Part shown: positions 1-9,242 of the stretch, piece by piece
Numbering within the stretch: position 1 is the first letter of the stretch
Layout of the letters: every line of letters begins with the position of its first letter
Assembly: GCA_044225825.1 (NCBI GenBank)
Contig: JBGAIB010000002.1
Location: forward strand, 1 to 64,000
Origin: Bog-950 sp044225825
Lineage (GTDB): Bacteria > Bacteroidota > Bacteroidia > Chitinophagales > LD1
Reading direction: 5' to 3'
Length of the DNA stretch: 64,000 nt
The notes under the pieces: model-generated
What the model saw: only the letters and a program-made list of their open reading frames with translations
Told to the model about the DNA's origin: nothing
Databases searched by the model: none
Program-made: the position numbers and the translations under genes

Positions 1-566
1 GTTGCTCCATTTACTCCATCAGCGCCAGTTGCTCCAGTAGGGCCGGCAGGTCCTTGTAAACCTTGCGGGCCTGTGTCTCCGGTAGCACCAGCTAAACCCT
101 GAGGTCCTGTATCACCTGTTGGGCCTGTATCGCCGGTAGCACCAGCTAACCCCTGTGGGCCAGTATCACCCGTTGCTCCATTTACTCCATCAGCTCCTGT
201 TGCACCAGTTGGGCCGGCAGGTCCTTGTAATCCTTGGGGGCCTGTGTCACCAGTGGCACCCGCTAAACCCTGTGGTCCTGTATCACCTGTTGGGCCTGTT
301 GCTCCACCTCCCGAACCGGTAGGACCTGTTGGTCCGGTTACACCATCCAGGCCATTAGCACCTGTGGGGCCTTGCGGGCCCGTATCGCCTGTTGCACCTG
401 CTAAACCTTGTGGACCAGTATCACCCGTTGCTCCATTTACTCCATCAGCGCCAGTTGCTCCAGTAGGGCCGGCAGGTCCTTGTAAACCTTGCGGGCCTGT
501 GTCTCCGGTAGCACCAGCTAAACCCTGAGGTCCTGTATCACCTGTTGGGCCTGTATCGCCGGTAGC
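1..566. repeat. higher-order DNA repeat inside collagen-like gene
   Basis: Bases 1-140 are identical to 427-566 (140 bp without mismatch; the match ends at 141/567 and may continue upstream of base 1). A third, diverged copy starts at 172. Copies begin at 1, 172 and 427, so the steps are 171 bp (57 codons) and 255 bp (85 codons), both multiples of nine bases, which keeps the Gly-X-Y register. Near-identity at synonymous sites points to recent duplication or gene conversion within the gene. Confidence 0.9.
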
Positions 567-1385
567 TCCGGTTAAACCATTTGTTCCGTTCAACCCGGCA
601 GCACCTGTTGCGCCGGTGGGGCCTGTTATACCGTCCAATCCATTAGCCCCGGTTGGGCCCTGCGCCCCTGTGGCTCCGGTTGCACCTGAAGTTACCGTAT
701 AGGTACTACCATCCGTAAGTTGAATGGTAATAGTGCCGTTTCCATTATCTACAATTCCTGTAATACCAGTGCCTGTTGCGCCCTGAGCGCCAGTTGCACC
801 GGTGTTTCCTGTGGGGCCTGTTACACCATTCGAACCCGCTGCGCCTTGCGCACCAGTAGCACCTGTTGCCCCTGTTACACCGGCAGATCCATTAAGGCCG
901 GTAACACCGGTTGCCCCGGTTGGTCCGGTTGCCCCTTTAGCACCTGTTGGCCCGGTAGGTCCGGTACCGGCTGCATTGCCTGCAGTTTCGGCATACAGCG
1001 CATAAGGCACACTTATCAGTTGGGTGATGCCCATATTCAAATAGTTGCTTCCGCCATTGGGGTCATATTCAACCTGCAGGTATTTGTTGCCGGTCGACCA
1101 TGTAATGGAGGGAAAACTGCCCGTTATTGGGTTGCCGGTTCCAATTTTTAGCGTAAACAAGCCAAATTGGTTGGTTATGGCTGTATGCGTTTCCTGGTAT
1201 TCCGGAAAACCGGGGTTGATACCATTGTTGATGGTAAGCCGTACCGAAATGTTTTTATTAGCCAGGGCATTTCCGGCACCATCGCGAGCAATAGCCTGGT
1301 AATTAATGGCTTGCGGTACCTGAGCAAGCGTTGTTAGCAAAAAGGCAAACAGACCCAATGCGGTTAGAGCATAAGCTTTTTTCAT
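1..1385 (-). CDS. secreted collagen-like Gly-X-Thr repeat protein (3' end outside window)
   Basis: Reading starts at the ATG at 1385 and runs open to base 1, so the C-terminus lies outside the window. Residues 1-20 form a signal peptide (MKKAYALTALGLFAFLL...) followed by a globular N-domain (VPQAINYQAIARDG..., about 110 residues) of the kind that heads Bacteroidota collagen-like surface proteins. From about base 970 downward it is almost pure Gly-X-Y triplets, mostly GPT/GAT/GDT/GPQ. One break at about 689-770 encodes a short beta-hairpin-like insert (DNGNGTITIQLTDGS). Such proteins probably form trimeric surface or exopolymer fibres; the C-terminal anchor is not visible. Threonine rather than proline in the Y position is usual for bacterial collagens. 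The DNA has a higher-order repeat, described separately. Function beyond surface structure is inference. Confidence 0.85.
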   Translation of the reverse strand, partial: MKKAYALTALGLFAFLLTTLAQVPQAINYQAIARDGAGNALANKNISVRLTINNGINPGFPEYQETHTAITNQFGLFTLKIGTGNPITGSFPSITWSTGNKYLQVEYDPNGGSNYLNMGITQLISVPYALYAETAGNAAGTGPTGPTGAKGATGPTGATGVTGLNGSAGVTGATGATGAQGAAGSNGVTGPTGNTGATGAQGATGTGITGIVDNGNGTITIQLTDGSTYTVTSGATGATGAQGPTGANGLDGITGPTGATGAAGLNGTNGLTGATGDTGPTGDTGPQGLAGATGDTGPQGLQGPAGPTGATGADGVNGATGDTGPQGLAGATGDTGPQGPTGANGLDGVTGPTGPTGSGGGATGPTGDTGPQGLAGATGDTGPQGLQGPAGPTGATGADGVNGATGDTGPQGLAGATGDTGPTGDTGPQGLAGATGDTGPQGLQGPAGPTGATGADGVNGA

Positions 1386-1523
1386 GTGCGTAGATTATGG
1401 GGTTGGGGCAGCTTTTCTGCGAAGCTGAATCCGCGCACGAAGGTATAAGCCGGTATATGAGCATGTATACCTATGGGGGGCTACAATAGGGCTACAGGCA
1501 CTCAACTAATTGAAAATCAAACT

Positions 1524-3284
1524 CTAGAAATATGAAAGAAACTTGAAAAGATCCTCTTCAGGTTGTAAATTAAGCTTTTTGCGTAAGCGGTAACGGGCCA
1601 TTTTAACAGATTCGGCTGATATATTCTTAAGCAAGGCTATCTCCTTGTTGCTCATATTCATACGAAAAAGACCGCACAGCTCAATTTCTGATTTGGTAAG
1701 GTTAGGGAAAGAACGGATCAGTTTTTCGGAGAACTCCTTGTTTACAATTTCAATGTTCTCCTGAATCATCGTCATCTTTTCCTGCGAATGGATCATCACC
1801 CCTAATTCGTTTACCATATCGTTAATCGCTTCCTTTTGTTCGGCCGGCTTTTTATTTCGCAGTTCAGCCAACTTATCCAGCATGGTATCATTCAGGTCCT
1901 TTAGTTTGGAGAGGTAAAGGCCAAGGTCGCCGATATCCTGTTTTTTAAACGCCAACTCCTTCTGCAGCTTTTCCTGTTCCAGTTGCTGGTTACGCAGGTT
2001 GGCTTCCGATAACTCCAGATTTAGTTTTTGCAGGGATATTTCCTGTTTCTGCCGCAAGCTGCGGTTGCGGAAGAATAGATACAATAACACCAGTACTGCG
2101 GTAGCCAGTAAACCGGTAACCAACGCTATTAATAAATTGCGGGTTGCCGAAAACCGCGCTTCGCGCAAATCTTCTTCGCGTTGCGCCAGCACCAACCGAT
2201 TTAATTTAATATCCTTCCGCACCTTATAAATCTCACTATAGGTAAGTGCCCGCATCAAATTATCGAGCAGCACCTTTTTGTTGTTGTTCACGGAATCATT
2301 TAAAGCCGAAAGCTGTAACTGAATTGCGGCAAACGACTTCCAGTCATTAATTGCGGAATAATAGCTTTTCCATGTTTCCAACAATTTAATGCGGTGCTCA
2401 AATGTGAGCGTCAATCCCGCTTTTCGGGCTTCCGGTTCGCTTTGCAACAGCAGGTTGTGTGCATGGGCCAGGTCGCCTCTGCCAATAGCCACCCGCGCTA
2501 TGCCTAACCTGGCCTTAAACCATCCTCCATAACCGGCCAGCTGCCAGTAAAGCGCTTCGTTCTTATTATAATAGTCAACTGCCTGCTGCCAATTGCGTTG
2601 CCTCAAATAAAGTTCGGCGAGGTTATCATTTATACTGCCCAGTAACATAGAATCGGCCCGGGCGCCACCCAACAGCGAATTTATTGCCGCCTTGTAGCAG
2701 CCCAGCGCTTCGGCATCGCGGTTGGTTTCCCAATACAAAATACCCAGGTTATTATAGGAAGCTGCTATCCACAACGAATCGCCCAGCGCTTCCGCCTCAG
2801 CTACTGCATTGCGATAATATACCGCTGCACTATCGTATTGCTTAAAGCGCAAATAAAAGGAGCCTGCTTTACCCATCAGGTTATAGGCATCATCCGAAGG
2901 GCCGGGGGTTGCCTTACGCCTGTAGGCCAGTGCCAGGCGCAAATGATGCTGGCAAAGTTCTAAAACCCCGGCATCGTATAGTGTATTGGCAAATTGCGAA
3001 TGCAGGGTCGATAAAGTAGCAGGGTCGGCTTCAGCATAAGGCGCTAAAGCAAGTGCAATTTGAAACTCTTTAATAGCCTGGCTCCGCTGTACCGGCTCAT
3101 TAGGCCGGTAGCGGGCGCTATCTACTAGTGCTTTAATCTTAGCATCGGCGTTCAGGGTATCGCTAAGATAACGTAGCATTAAGGTATCCGACTGCTCTTC
3201 CCCCAAATACGAATCGGATAACTGAGCCGTAGCATGGCACCAGCCCAAAAACACAGCTACTAAAACAACAATGCATTTATTCAT
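1524..3284 (-). CDS. TPR / transmembrane / LuxR-type HTH regulator
   Basis: 586 residues. A signal peptide (1-21) precedes several tetratricopeptide repeats (about 60-330), one transmembrane helix (about 383-405), a charged coiled coil (about 410-480) and a C-terminal helix-turn-helix (about 520-586) with the LuxR/GerE-like pattern LTKSEIELCGLF...MSNKEIALLKNIS..SVKMARYRLRKKL. The predicted topology is a periplasmic TPR sensor with a cytoplasmic DNA-binding end, a frequent one-component regulator design in Bacteroidota. It lies 52 bp downstream of the adenylate cyclase gene on the same strand, so co-transcription is likely. No receiver or kinase domain is present. The signal it senses and its target genes cannot be read from the sequence. 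Confidence 0.82.
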   Translation of the reverse strand: MNKCIVVLVAVFLGWCHATAQLSDSYLGEEQSDTLMLRYLSDTLNADAKIKALVDSARYRPNEPVQRSQAIKEFQIALALAPYAEADPATLSTLHSQFANTLYDAGVLELCQHHLRLALAYRRKATPGPSDDAYNLMGKAGSFYLRFKQYDSAAVYYRNAVAEAEALGDSLWIAASYNNLGILYWETNRDAEALGCYKAAINSLLGGARADSMLLGSINDNLAELYLRQRNWQQAVDYYNKNEALYWQLAGYGGWFKARLGIARVAIGRGDLAHAHNLLLQSEPEARKAGLTLTFEHRIKLLETWKSYYSAINDWKSFAAIQLQLSALNDSVNNNKKVLLDNLMRALTYSEIYKVRKDIKLNRLVLAQREEDLREARFSATRNLLIALVTGLLATAVLVLLYLFFRNRSLRQKQEISLQKLNLELSEANLRNQQLEQEKLQKELAFKKQDIGDLGLYLSKLKDLNDTMLDKLAELRNKKPAEQKEAINDMVNELGVMIHSQEKMTMIQENIEIVNKEFSEKLIRSFPNLTKSEIELCGLFRMNMSNKEIALLKNISAESVKMARYRLRKKLNLQPEEDLFKFLSYF

Positions 3285-3336
3285 CGCCTTATCAGGAAGA
3301 TAGCCCGCGGCGAAGTAAGATATTATTTGCTGATGT

Positions 3337-5022
3337 TTAACATGGTGCCAGTAACAACCATGTCTCCATTTTGCCCTTGCCTTTTATTTCCACTTCACCG
3401 CGCCGTTCAAAAACAAATGCTGTATGCAGCAAATTTCTGAACGATTCAGTACAATGTATTTTTCCGGCAAGACCGAAGGCCTCCATCCTGCTTGCTGTGT
3501 TTACGGTATCGCCCCATAAATCATAGGCATACTTATTCTTTCCCAACACCCCTGCAATTACCTCGCCCGCATGTATGCCAATACGTAACCTGATATCTCC
3601 ATTGGGGTAAGCTTCATTCACACGCTTCATCATGCCTAATGCCATTTGTGCAATACGCCGGGCATGATCGGCACAGGGTTCGGGCAAACCCGCCACGCAT
3701 AGATAAGCATCGCCTATGGTTTTAATTTTCTCAACACCATGCTCTAAAGCAAGTTCATCAAACAATTGAAATAATCGGTTAAGGTGACCGGCCAGTTCCT
3801 TTACCTCCATACCTGCGCTCCAGTTGGTAAACCCTACAATATCGGCAAACATAACCGAGCAATGTTCATGTCGTTCAATAATATCCTCCTCGCCGGTTCG
3901 TATGCGGTCGGCAATTTTTGGGGGCAGAATATTGTATAAGATTTTCTCCGTAGTACGCCGCACCGCTTCTTCAGCAGAAAGCTTTTTCTGCATCTCCATA
4001 GTAATGGCCTTACGTTGCACATCCTCCTGTTTTAACAGCGTATTTATTTCATCAGCCTTCCGGTAACTTTCGAGTGCCTCCTTCCAGCGTTCCTGCGCTT
4101 CGTAAAATGTAACCAGGGAGTTGTACGCGGTTTTCTGCCACTTTAAACTATGCACTTCAATAGCCACCTTCAAAGAAAGCCTTAGAAACTCCTCTGCCTT
4201 ATTGTATTGTTTTAAAGCGGTATAAATATTTCCAAGGGTGCCGGCGTTAAAGGCAATCATGTCCTTATCTCCAACCGTATAACTCAGTTCCAATGCCTGT
4301 TGACCGTGGTCCAATGCCCGGCTATACGCTCCCATCTCTTCGCACACCACGGCTATATTGCCATAATTCATCGCCAAAGCCTGCTGATCATTTTCTTCCC
4401 GGTGTGTGGCAAGGGCTTTTTCAAAATACGCTATGGCCTCTTCAAAACGCTTCAGGTTACGGTAAACCACACCAATGTTTGTATTGTTCCGGGCAATAAG
4501 ATCACGGTTACCATTCTTTCGGTTAAGTTCTAATGCTGCCAGGTAAGACTCCAGCGCCTTATCATTGTCTCCTATATTATCATAAACAGTGCCTATGTTA
4601 TTGGTTACTTGTGCTACACCTGTGCTGTTTCCCAGGCTTTCATGTAGTTGTAGGGCGCGGTGGTAATGGTCGAGCGCAGCCGTATAATTGCTAATGCAGG
4701 TATAACAAACGCCCAGGTTATTATGGGTGCTGGCCTGGGTGGGCAGGTTCTGTTCCATTTCAAAACAGGCTAGTGCGCGCAAATAAAAATCGAGCGCCTC
4801 ATCAAAATTACCTGCAAACCGCAGCATAAAGCCACGAAAAGCAAGTGCTGTGCCTTCGCCTTGCCTGTATTTAAGTTGCACAGCCAGAGCTATGGCCTTA
4901 TCAATATATTCAAAGGCCAGCACACTATCCTCTTTAAAGGCCTGCCTGGCTTGTTCTACAAGCGTATCCACCGCTGCCGTAGTGGCAGCATTTGCCGGAA
5001 TGTGATTTTCGATGGCGCTCAT
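3337..5022 (-). CDS. TPR-containing class III adenylate cyclase
   Basis: 561 residues, no signal peptide or membrane helix. TPR repeats fill about 15-330, a short linker helix follows, and a class III nucleotide cyclase domain occupies about 365-555. All catalytic positions are visible: metal aspartates D394 (MFADIVGFT) and D438 (KTIGDAY), purine-specifying K434 and D501 (YDLWGD), ribose-orienting N508 and transition-state R512 (VNTASRME). The Lys/Asp pair predicts ATP rather than GTP as substrate, so the product should be cAMP. The TPR array probably regulates activity through protein contacts. It is the first gene of a two-gene unit with the TPR-HTH regulator and is transcribed divergently from the E1 gene at 5150. 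Confidence 0.9.
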   Translation of the reverse strand: MSAIENHIPANAATTAAVDTLVEQARQAFKEDSVLAFEYIDKAIALAVQLKYRQGEGTALAFRGFMLRFAGNFDEALDFYLRALACFEMEQNLPTQASTHNNLGVCYTCISNYTAALDHYHRALQLHESLGNSTGVAQVTNNIGTVYDNIGDNDKALESYLAALELNRKNGNRDLIARNNTNIGVVYRNLKRFEEAIAYFEKALATHREENDQQALAMNYGNIAVVCEEMGAYSRALDHGQQALELSYTVGDKDMIAFNAGTLGNIYTALKQYNKAEEFLRLSLKVAIEVHSLKWQKTAYNSLVTFYEAQERWKEALESYRKADEINTLLKQEDVQRKAITMEMQKKLSAEEAVRRTTEKILYNILPPKIADRIRTGEEDIIERHEHCSVMFADIVGFTNWSAGMEVKELAGHLNRLFQLFDELALEHGVEKIKTIGDAYLCVAGLPEPCADHARRIAQMALGMMKRVNEAYPNGDIRLRIGIHAGEVIAGVLGKNKYAYDLWGDTVNTASRMEAFGLAGKIHCTESFRNLLHTAFVFERRGEVEIKGKGKMETWLLLAPC

Positions 5023-5124
5023 ACCGTAAAGAAAGGCCTAATTCAGTAATAATAAAACCGGATTAAGCCTGAAAGCAGGGTTCTCCGCTCTTTGATACAA
5101 CCCAAAATATGTTCCCGCACTTTT

Positions 5125-5132
5125 TAGCTTTG
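5125..5132 (+). promoter_or_regulatory. putative Bacteroidota -7 element (TAGCTTTG) for the E1 operon
   Basis: TAGCTTTG matches the Bacteroidota -7 consensus TAnnTTTG exactly and lies 17 bases before the ATG at 5150, giving a short leader. No well-spaced -33 TTTG is obvious; the nearest TTTG (5091-5094) is about 30 bases upstream. Confidence 0.5.
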
Positions 5133-5149
5133 TCACCTAATTTGGGTGT

Positions 5150-7117
5150 ATGCATTTCGATAGAAAGAACCTGAGCAACGAAGAGCTTATACAGTTATAC
5201 AAACTGATACTTAAACCCAGGGTAATTGAAGAGCGCATGCTAAAGCTGCTGCGCCAGGGCCGGGTAAGTAAATGGTTTAGCGGCATAGGCCAGGAAGCTA
5301 TTGCTGTGGGTGTTACTGCAGCATTGGAGGCAGACGAATACCTGTGTCCGCTGCACCGCAACCTGGGAGTGTTTACCACACGCAATTGCAACCTGCAACA
5401 GTTATTTGAACAGTTCCAGGGTAAGGCGGGAGGGTTTTCGCAGGGACGCGAACGCAGTTTTCACTTCGGCACAAATGAACATCACATTGTAGGCATGATT
5501 TCGCACCTTGGACCACAGATGTGCGTGGCCGATGGTATTGCGCTGGCATCGAAACTTAAAAAGGAGAAGAAAATAACCGTAGCCTTTACCGGCGACGGCG
5601 GCACCAGCGAGGGTGACTTTCATGAAGCCTGTAATATTGCGGCCGTTTGGGATTTGCCTGTTATTCTATTAATAGAAAACAACGGCTACGGTTTAAGTAC
5701 GCCTACCAACGAGCAATTCCGTTGCAAACAATTGGCCGACCGCGCACTGGGTTACGGTATCAAAGGATTAACCATTGATGGCAATAATATTTTAGAAGTA
5801 TACCATACCGTTAAAGAATTGGCAGAAGACATGCGCCAGAATCCGAAGCCGGTGTTGCTGGAGTGTATGACTTTTAGAATGCGTGGGCACGAAGAGGCGA
5901 GCGGAGTTAAATATGTGCCTAAAGAACTGTTTGAGATTTGGGAAAAGAAGGACCCCGTAATGAACTACGAAAACTGGTTGATTGAGCAGGGAATTATTTC
6001 TCCTGATTATCCGGAAATGCTGAAAAAAGAAATGGATGCCGAAGTGCGGGCCGCCTTTGATGCAGCCGATAAACAACCGGAAGTAAAACCTGATACAACA
6101 AAGGAATTAAACGAAGTATACGCGCCATTTTCCAACTCTTTGGTTTTACCGGCAGATAAAGGCAGCAGCACCATGCGCTTAGTTGATGCTATTTCGCAGG
6201 GGCTGAAACAGAGTATGCAAAAACACAGCAACCTGGTAGTTATGGGGCAGGATGTGGGCGAATACGGTGGCGTGTTTAAAGTTACCGAAGGTTTTGTAAA
6301 AGAATTTGGAACGGAACGTGTGCGTAACACGCCATTATGCGAGAGTGGCATTTTGAGTGCCGCACTAGGAATGAGTGTAAAAGGAATAAAGAGTGTGGTG
6401 GAAATGCAGTTTGCCGATTTTGTTAGCACCGGTTTTAATGCCATCGTAAATAATCTGGCGAAAAGCTACTGGCGCTGGGGTCAACATGCGGATGTGGTAG
6501 TGCGCATGCCTACCGGTGCCGGTGTGGGGGCTGGCCCTTTTCACTCGCAAAGCAACGAGGCCTGGTTTTTCCATGTGCCGGGTTTAAAAATTGTATACCC
6601 CGCTACGCCGGCCGATGCAAAAGGGTTATTGTGCGCCGCGATTAACGACCCTAACCCCGTTATGTTTTTTGAGCACAAAGCGCTGTATCGCGGCATTGAG
6701 GGGGAAGTGGCGGAGGATTATTATACCATCGAAATTGGAAAAGCAAACCTTGTAAAGCAGGGCGACGACCTTTCTATTATTACTTATGGTTCGGGAGTGC
6801 ATTGGGCATTAAAGGCGCAAGGCGTAAACGCAGATATACTGGATCTGCGCACGCTGTTGCCTTTCGATAAAGAGGCTATTGAAGCTACTGTAAAAAAAAC
6901 CGGCAAGGTGCTGCTGTTACACGAAGACACTTTAACCGGCGGCATTGGCGCAGAAATCGCCGCCTGGATAACCGAGCACTTGTTCCAATACCTGGATGCA
7001 CCCGTGATGCGCTTAGCTGCACTGGATACTCCGGTACCGTTTGCTATACCATTGGAGAAAAACTTTTTACCTGAAGCCCGCCTGCAGGCGAAGCTGGAGG
7101 AACTGCTGAACTACTAA
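5150..7117 (+). CDS. fused E1 alpha/beta subunit of a 2-oxoacid dehydrogenase complex
   Basis: 655 residues. The N-terminal half (about 1-310) is the E1-alpha fold with the thiamine diphosphate motif GDG (148-150) ending at NN (177-178). The C-terminal half (about 335-655) is the E1-beta transketolase pyrimidine and C-terminal domains (MRLVDAISQGL..., GQDVGEYGG, LLHEDTLTGG). It catalyses ThDP-dependent decarboxylation of a 2-oxoacid and acyl transfer to the lipoyl E2. Such fusions are common in Bacteroidota and are usually annotated as branched-chain 2-oxoisovalerate or pyruvate-type E1; substrate cannot be fixed here. No E2 or E3 gene is next to it. The following secreted-protein gene starts one base after the stop codon, so translational coupling is likely. 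Confidence 0.9.
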   Translation: MHFDRKNLSNEELIQLYKLILKPRVIEERMLKLLRQGRVSKWFSGIGQEAIAVGVTAALEADEYLCPLHRNLGVFTTRNCNLQQLFEQFQGKAGGFSQGRERSFHFGTNEHHIVGMISHLGPQMCVADGIALASKLKKEKKITVAFTGDGGTSEGDFHEACNIAAVWDLPVILLIENNGYGLSTPTNEQFRCKQLADRALGYGIKGLTIDGNNILEVYHTVKELAEDMRQNPKPVLLECMTFRMRGHEEASGVKYVPKELFEIWEKKDPVMNYENWLIEQGIISPDYPEMLKKEMDAEVRAAFDAADKQPEVKPDTTKELNEVYAPFSNSLVLPADKGSSTMRLVDAISQGLKQSMQKHSNLVVMGQDVGEYGGVFKVTEGFVKEFGTERVRNTPLCESGILSAALGMSVKGIKSVVEMQFADFVSTGFNAIVNNLAKSYWRWGQHADVVVRMPTGAGVGAGPFHSQSNEAWFFHVPGLKIVYPATPADAKGLLCAAINDPNPVMFFEHKALYRGIEGEVAEDYYTIEIGKANLVKQGDDLSIITYGSGVHWALKAQGVNADILDLRTLLPFDKEAIEATVKKTGKVLLLHEDTLTGGIGAEIAAWITEHLFQYLDAPVMRLAALDTPVPFAIPLEKNFLPEARLQAKLEELLNY

Positions 7118-7118
7118 T

Positions 7119-9242
7119 ATGCCACGCTTCTATACGCTGCTAGCCTGCCTGTTATTCTCTTTTGCTGTAAAGGCACAATTCCACACCATATCTATTAATG
7201 GTTCAGCAAGCGTATTTGATACGATTATAACCGCGATAACTATTAATGATACACGCGATTTGTTGCAACAAGCCTGCGGCTGTACTGTAGCCTATAACGA
7301 TTCCACAGCACCTGTACAAATTACTTTGCCTGACATTAACGGTACTGAAGCAAACAAGTTGAACCGCTTTGCTCAGCAGGCTACATATCCTTATCGCAAT
7401 TATCCCGAACACAACTATAGCTGGAAACAATATCACAGCGGCCGACACGTGTTGCTGGAGTTAAGCGCTACCTCGTGGCAGGGTGTTAGTTTTGGTTTGT
7501 ATGGTTTACTGCAGGAAAAGCTTGGCTTTAAATTCTATCACCCCAAAGAAACGTACATCCCTACCTGGGATGCCTGGCCATTGCAAGATGATTTTACCTG
7601 GACGGCTACTGCACTTTTCGACAAGGCGGGATTTCATCTGCATACCGAGCACCCTACCGAACTAACGGAGCAACTGCACGACCCTTTGATGGAACGTTCA
7701 CTACCGGATATCAAAGAGTATATTGATTGGTTAGCGCGTAATGGCCAAACCTATTTTGAGTTTTGTTTATTGGAAAGTATTGACCGCGAGCTGTGGCCGG
7801 CACATGCCAAAGCTATTGTAGATTATGTGCACCAGCGCGGCTTAATGGCAGCGGTAGACTTATCGCTGCACATGATCCAGCAAAAGACTTTCCAGTTGTA
7901 TGTGGGTCCTGTTGCCAAACAAAAACAGGTGGAGAAAAACCTGAAGTGGTTAATGGCAGCTGACTGGGATTTCATTAACATGGAATTTTCAACAGCGGAG
8001 TTTATCAGTGGCAACGAAAAGAAAAAAGAAAAACTGCGTTTGTTTATTATTCAGTGGCTGAAGGAACACAGCAATACAAAGTTGATGGGCCGCCGGCACG
8101 TGGTAAAACACGATAACGAGATCGGCAGCAAACGTAAAGGCTTTGAGTGGGATTCGGCCTCGTTGGCGTTGGATAAAGAGCGTGGTGTGTTATCGCATAC
8201 AGTCATGTTTTACGATATGACCGAGCCTCATGCGCCGGTATACGAAAATGAGAACCAGCGGCACATGTACGACTTTCTTTTAAAACAACACCAGGTACGC
8301 GAAACATGGTATTATCCTGAATCGGCTTACTGGGTTACGTTTGACAACAGCATTCCATTGTTACTTCTCCCCTACCTCAACGCCAGGCTCAGTGACATTG
8401 ACACCTGCGTAAAGCACCACATTCCCGGCCATATCACGTTCAGCAGCGGATGGGAATGGGGCTACTGGCTAATTGACTGGAGTATTGCACGTTGGAGTTG
8501 GCAATATGCCGAGAACGGAGTGGCACAGAAGCGCTACCCTGCTATGTATGCCGATGCCTGGTTGTCTTCTGCCAAAGAACAACAATCATTTCAGGCAGCG
8601 CTGGATTTACAGCAGCAGTATTTAAAGGATAGTACCCTAATGCAGTGGATGACGGCCATGACCATTACGGATGAAATTTCGATTAAAGCCGTTGCCAATG
8701 AATACGAACCTCGTCCGCACTGGCCTTATAAATTTTTACGGCGCAAAGCAGATTTGCATTTGATTGATTCGCTCCAGCAAACCTTATTGCCGCAATTACT
8801 GGCATTTGCCGCCAACAGTGCCTTGTATGCAACAGGTTTAGATACAGTAAAAGGTTCGCCTGCCCGCGAGTGGCGCGATGGCATTGCCATTACCGGTCTG
8901 CGTGCTTTACACCGTTATTATACCTTGCAATATACACTGGGCATGCGCCGCAATACCCTGCAAAAAACGAAGACAGATTACACCGCCATGCTCGACAGCG
9001 CCGAAAGTGTACGGCAGCAGGCGCTGCGCATTGTAAAATTCCGCGAACGTTGTTACCGCTATCCGGTTGGCTTAATTGCCGACAAGCGCTGGGACCATAC
9101 CAGCTATCATTTCGGTTATCTGTGGCTGGCACATAATCTGCATTTATGGAAACGTGAACAGGAAGAAGCAAGGAAAAACAAATACAGTCCCTGGTTTATG
9201 AACGTGTGGAACGTGGCGCGGATAGTAGGACTAATTAACTAG
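7119..9242 (+). CDS. secreted glycosidase-like protein, family not recognised
   Basis: 707 residues with a signal peptide (about 1-19, cleavage after VKA). Residues about 30-150 resemble the small alpha/beta domain that precedes the barrel in GH20, GH67 and DUF4838-type enzymes: a line like SWQGVSFGLYGLLQEKLGFKFYHP is typical. The middle (about 170-470) has the strand/helix rhythm of a TIM barrel (YFEFCLLE, GLMAAVDLSLHM, INMEFSTAEF, HITFSSGWEWGYW), and the C-terminal third is helical and rich in aromatic residues. I infer a periplasmic or surface carbohydrate-active enzyme, but catalytic acids cannot be assigned. It starts one base after the E1 gene stop and ends overlapping the next, convergent gene by 8 bp. 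An alternative is a non-catalytic sugar-binding homologue. Confidence 0.6.
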   Translation: MPRFYTLLACLLFSFAVKAQFHTISINGSASVFDTIITAITINDTRDLLQQACGCTVAYNDSTAPVQITLPDINGTEANKLNRFAQQATYPYRNYPEHNYSWKQYHSGRHVLLELSATSWQGVSFGLYGLLQEKLGFKFYHPKETYIPTWDAWPLQDDFTWTATALFDKAGFHLHTEHPTELTEQLHDPLMERSLPDIKEYIDWLARNGQTYFEFCLLESIDRELWPAHAKAIVDYVHQRGLMAAVDLSLHMIQQKTFQLYVGPVAKQKQVEKNLKWLMAADWDFINMEFSTAEFISGNEKKKEKLRLFIIQWLKEHSNTKLMGRRHVVKHDNEIGSKRKGFEWDSASLALDKERGVLSHTVMFYDMTEPHAPVYENENQRHMYDFLLKQHQVRETWYYPESAYWVTFDNSIPLLLLPYLNARLSDIDTCVKHHIPGHITFSSGWEWGYWLIDWSIARWSWQYAENGVAQKRYPAMYADAWLSSAKEQQSFQAALDLQQQYLKDSTLMQWMTAMTITDEISIKAVANEYEPRPHWPYKFLRRKADLHLIDSLQQTLLPQLLAFAANSALYATGLDTVKGSPAREWRDGIAITGLRALHRYYTLQYTLGMRRNTLQKTKTDYTAMLDSAESVRQQALRIVKFRERCYRYPVGLIADKRWDHTSYHFGYLWLAHNLHLWKREQEEARKNKYSPWFMNVWNVARIVGLIN

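Noticed and set aside
244..1005. Plus-strand Pro-Val-Gly-Pro-rich open frames (94 and 67 residues)
   Set aside because: They are the complement of the Gly-X-Thr codons of the minus-strand collagen-like gene, which has a signal peptide and a plausible N-domain. The plus-strand frames have no such features.
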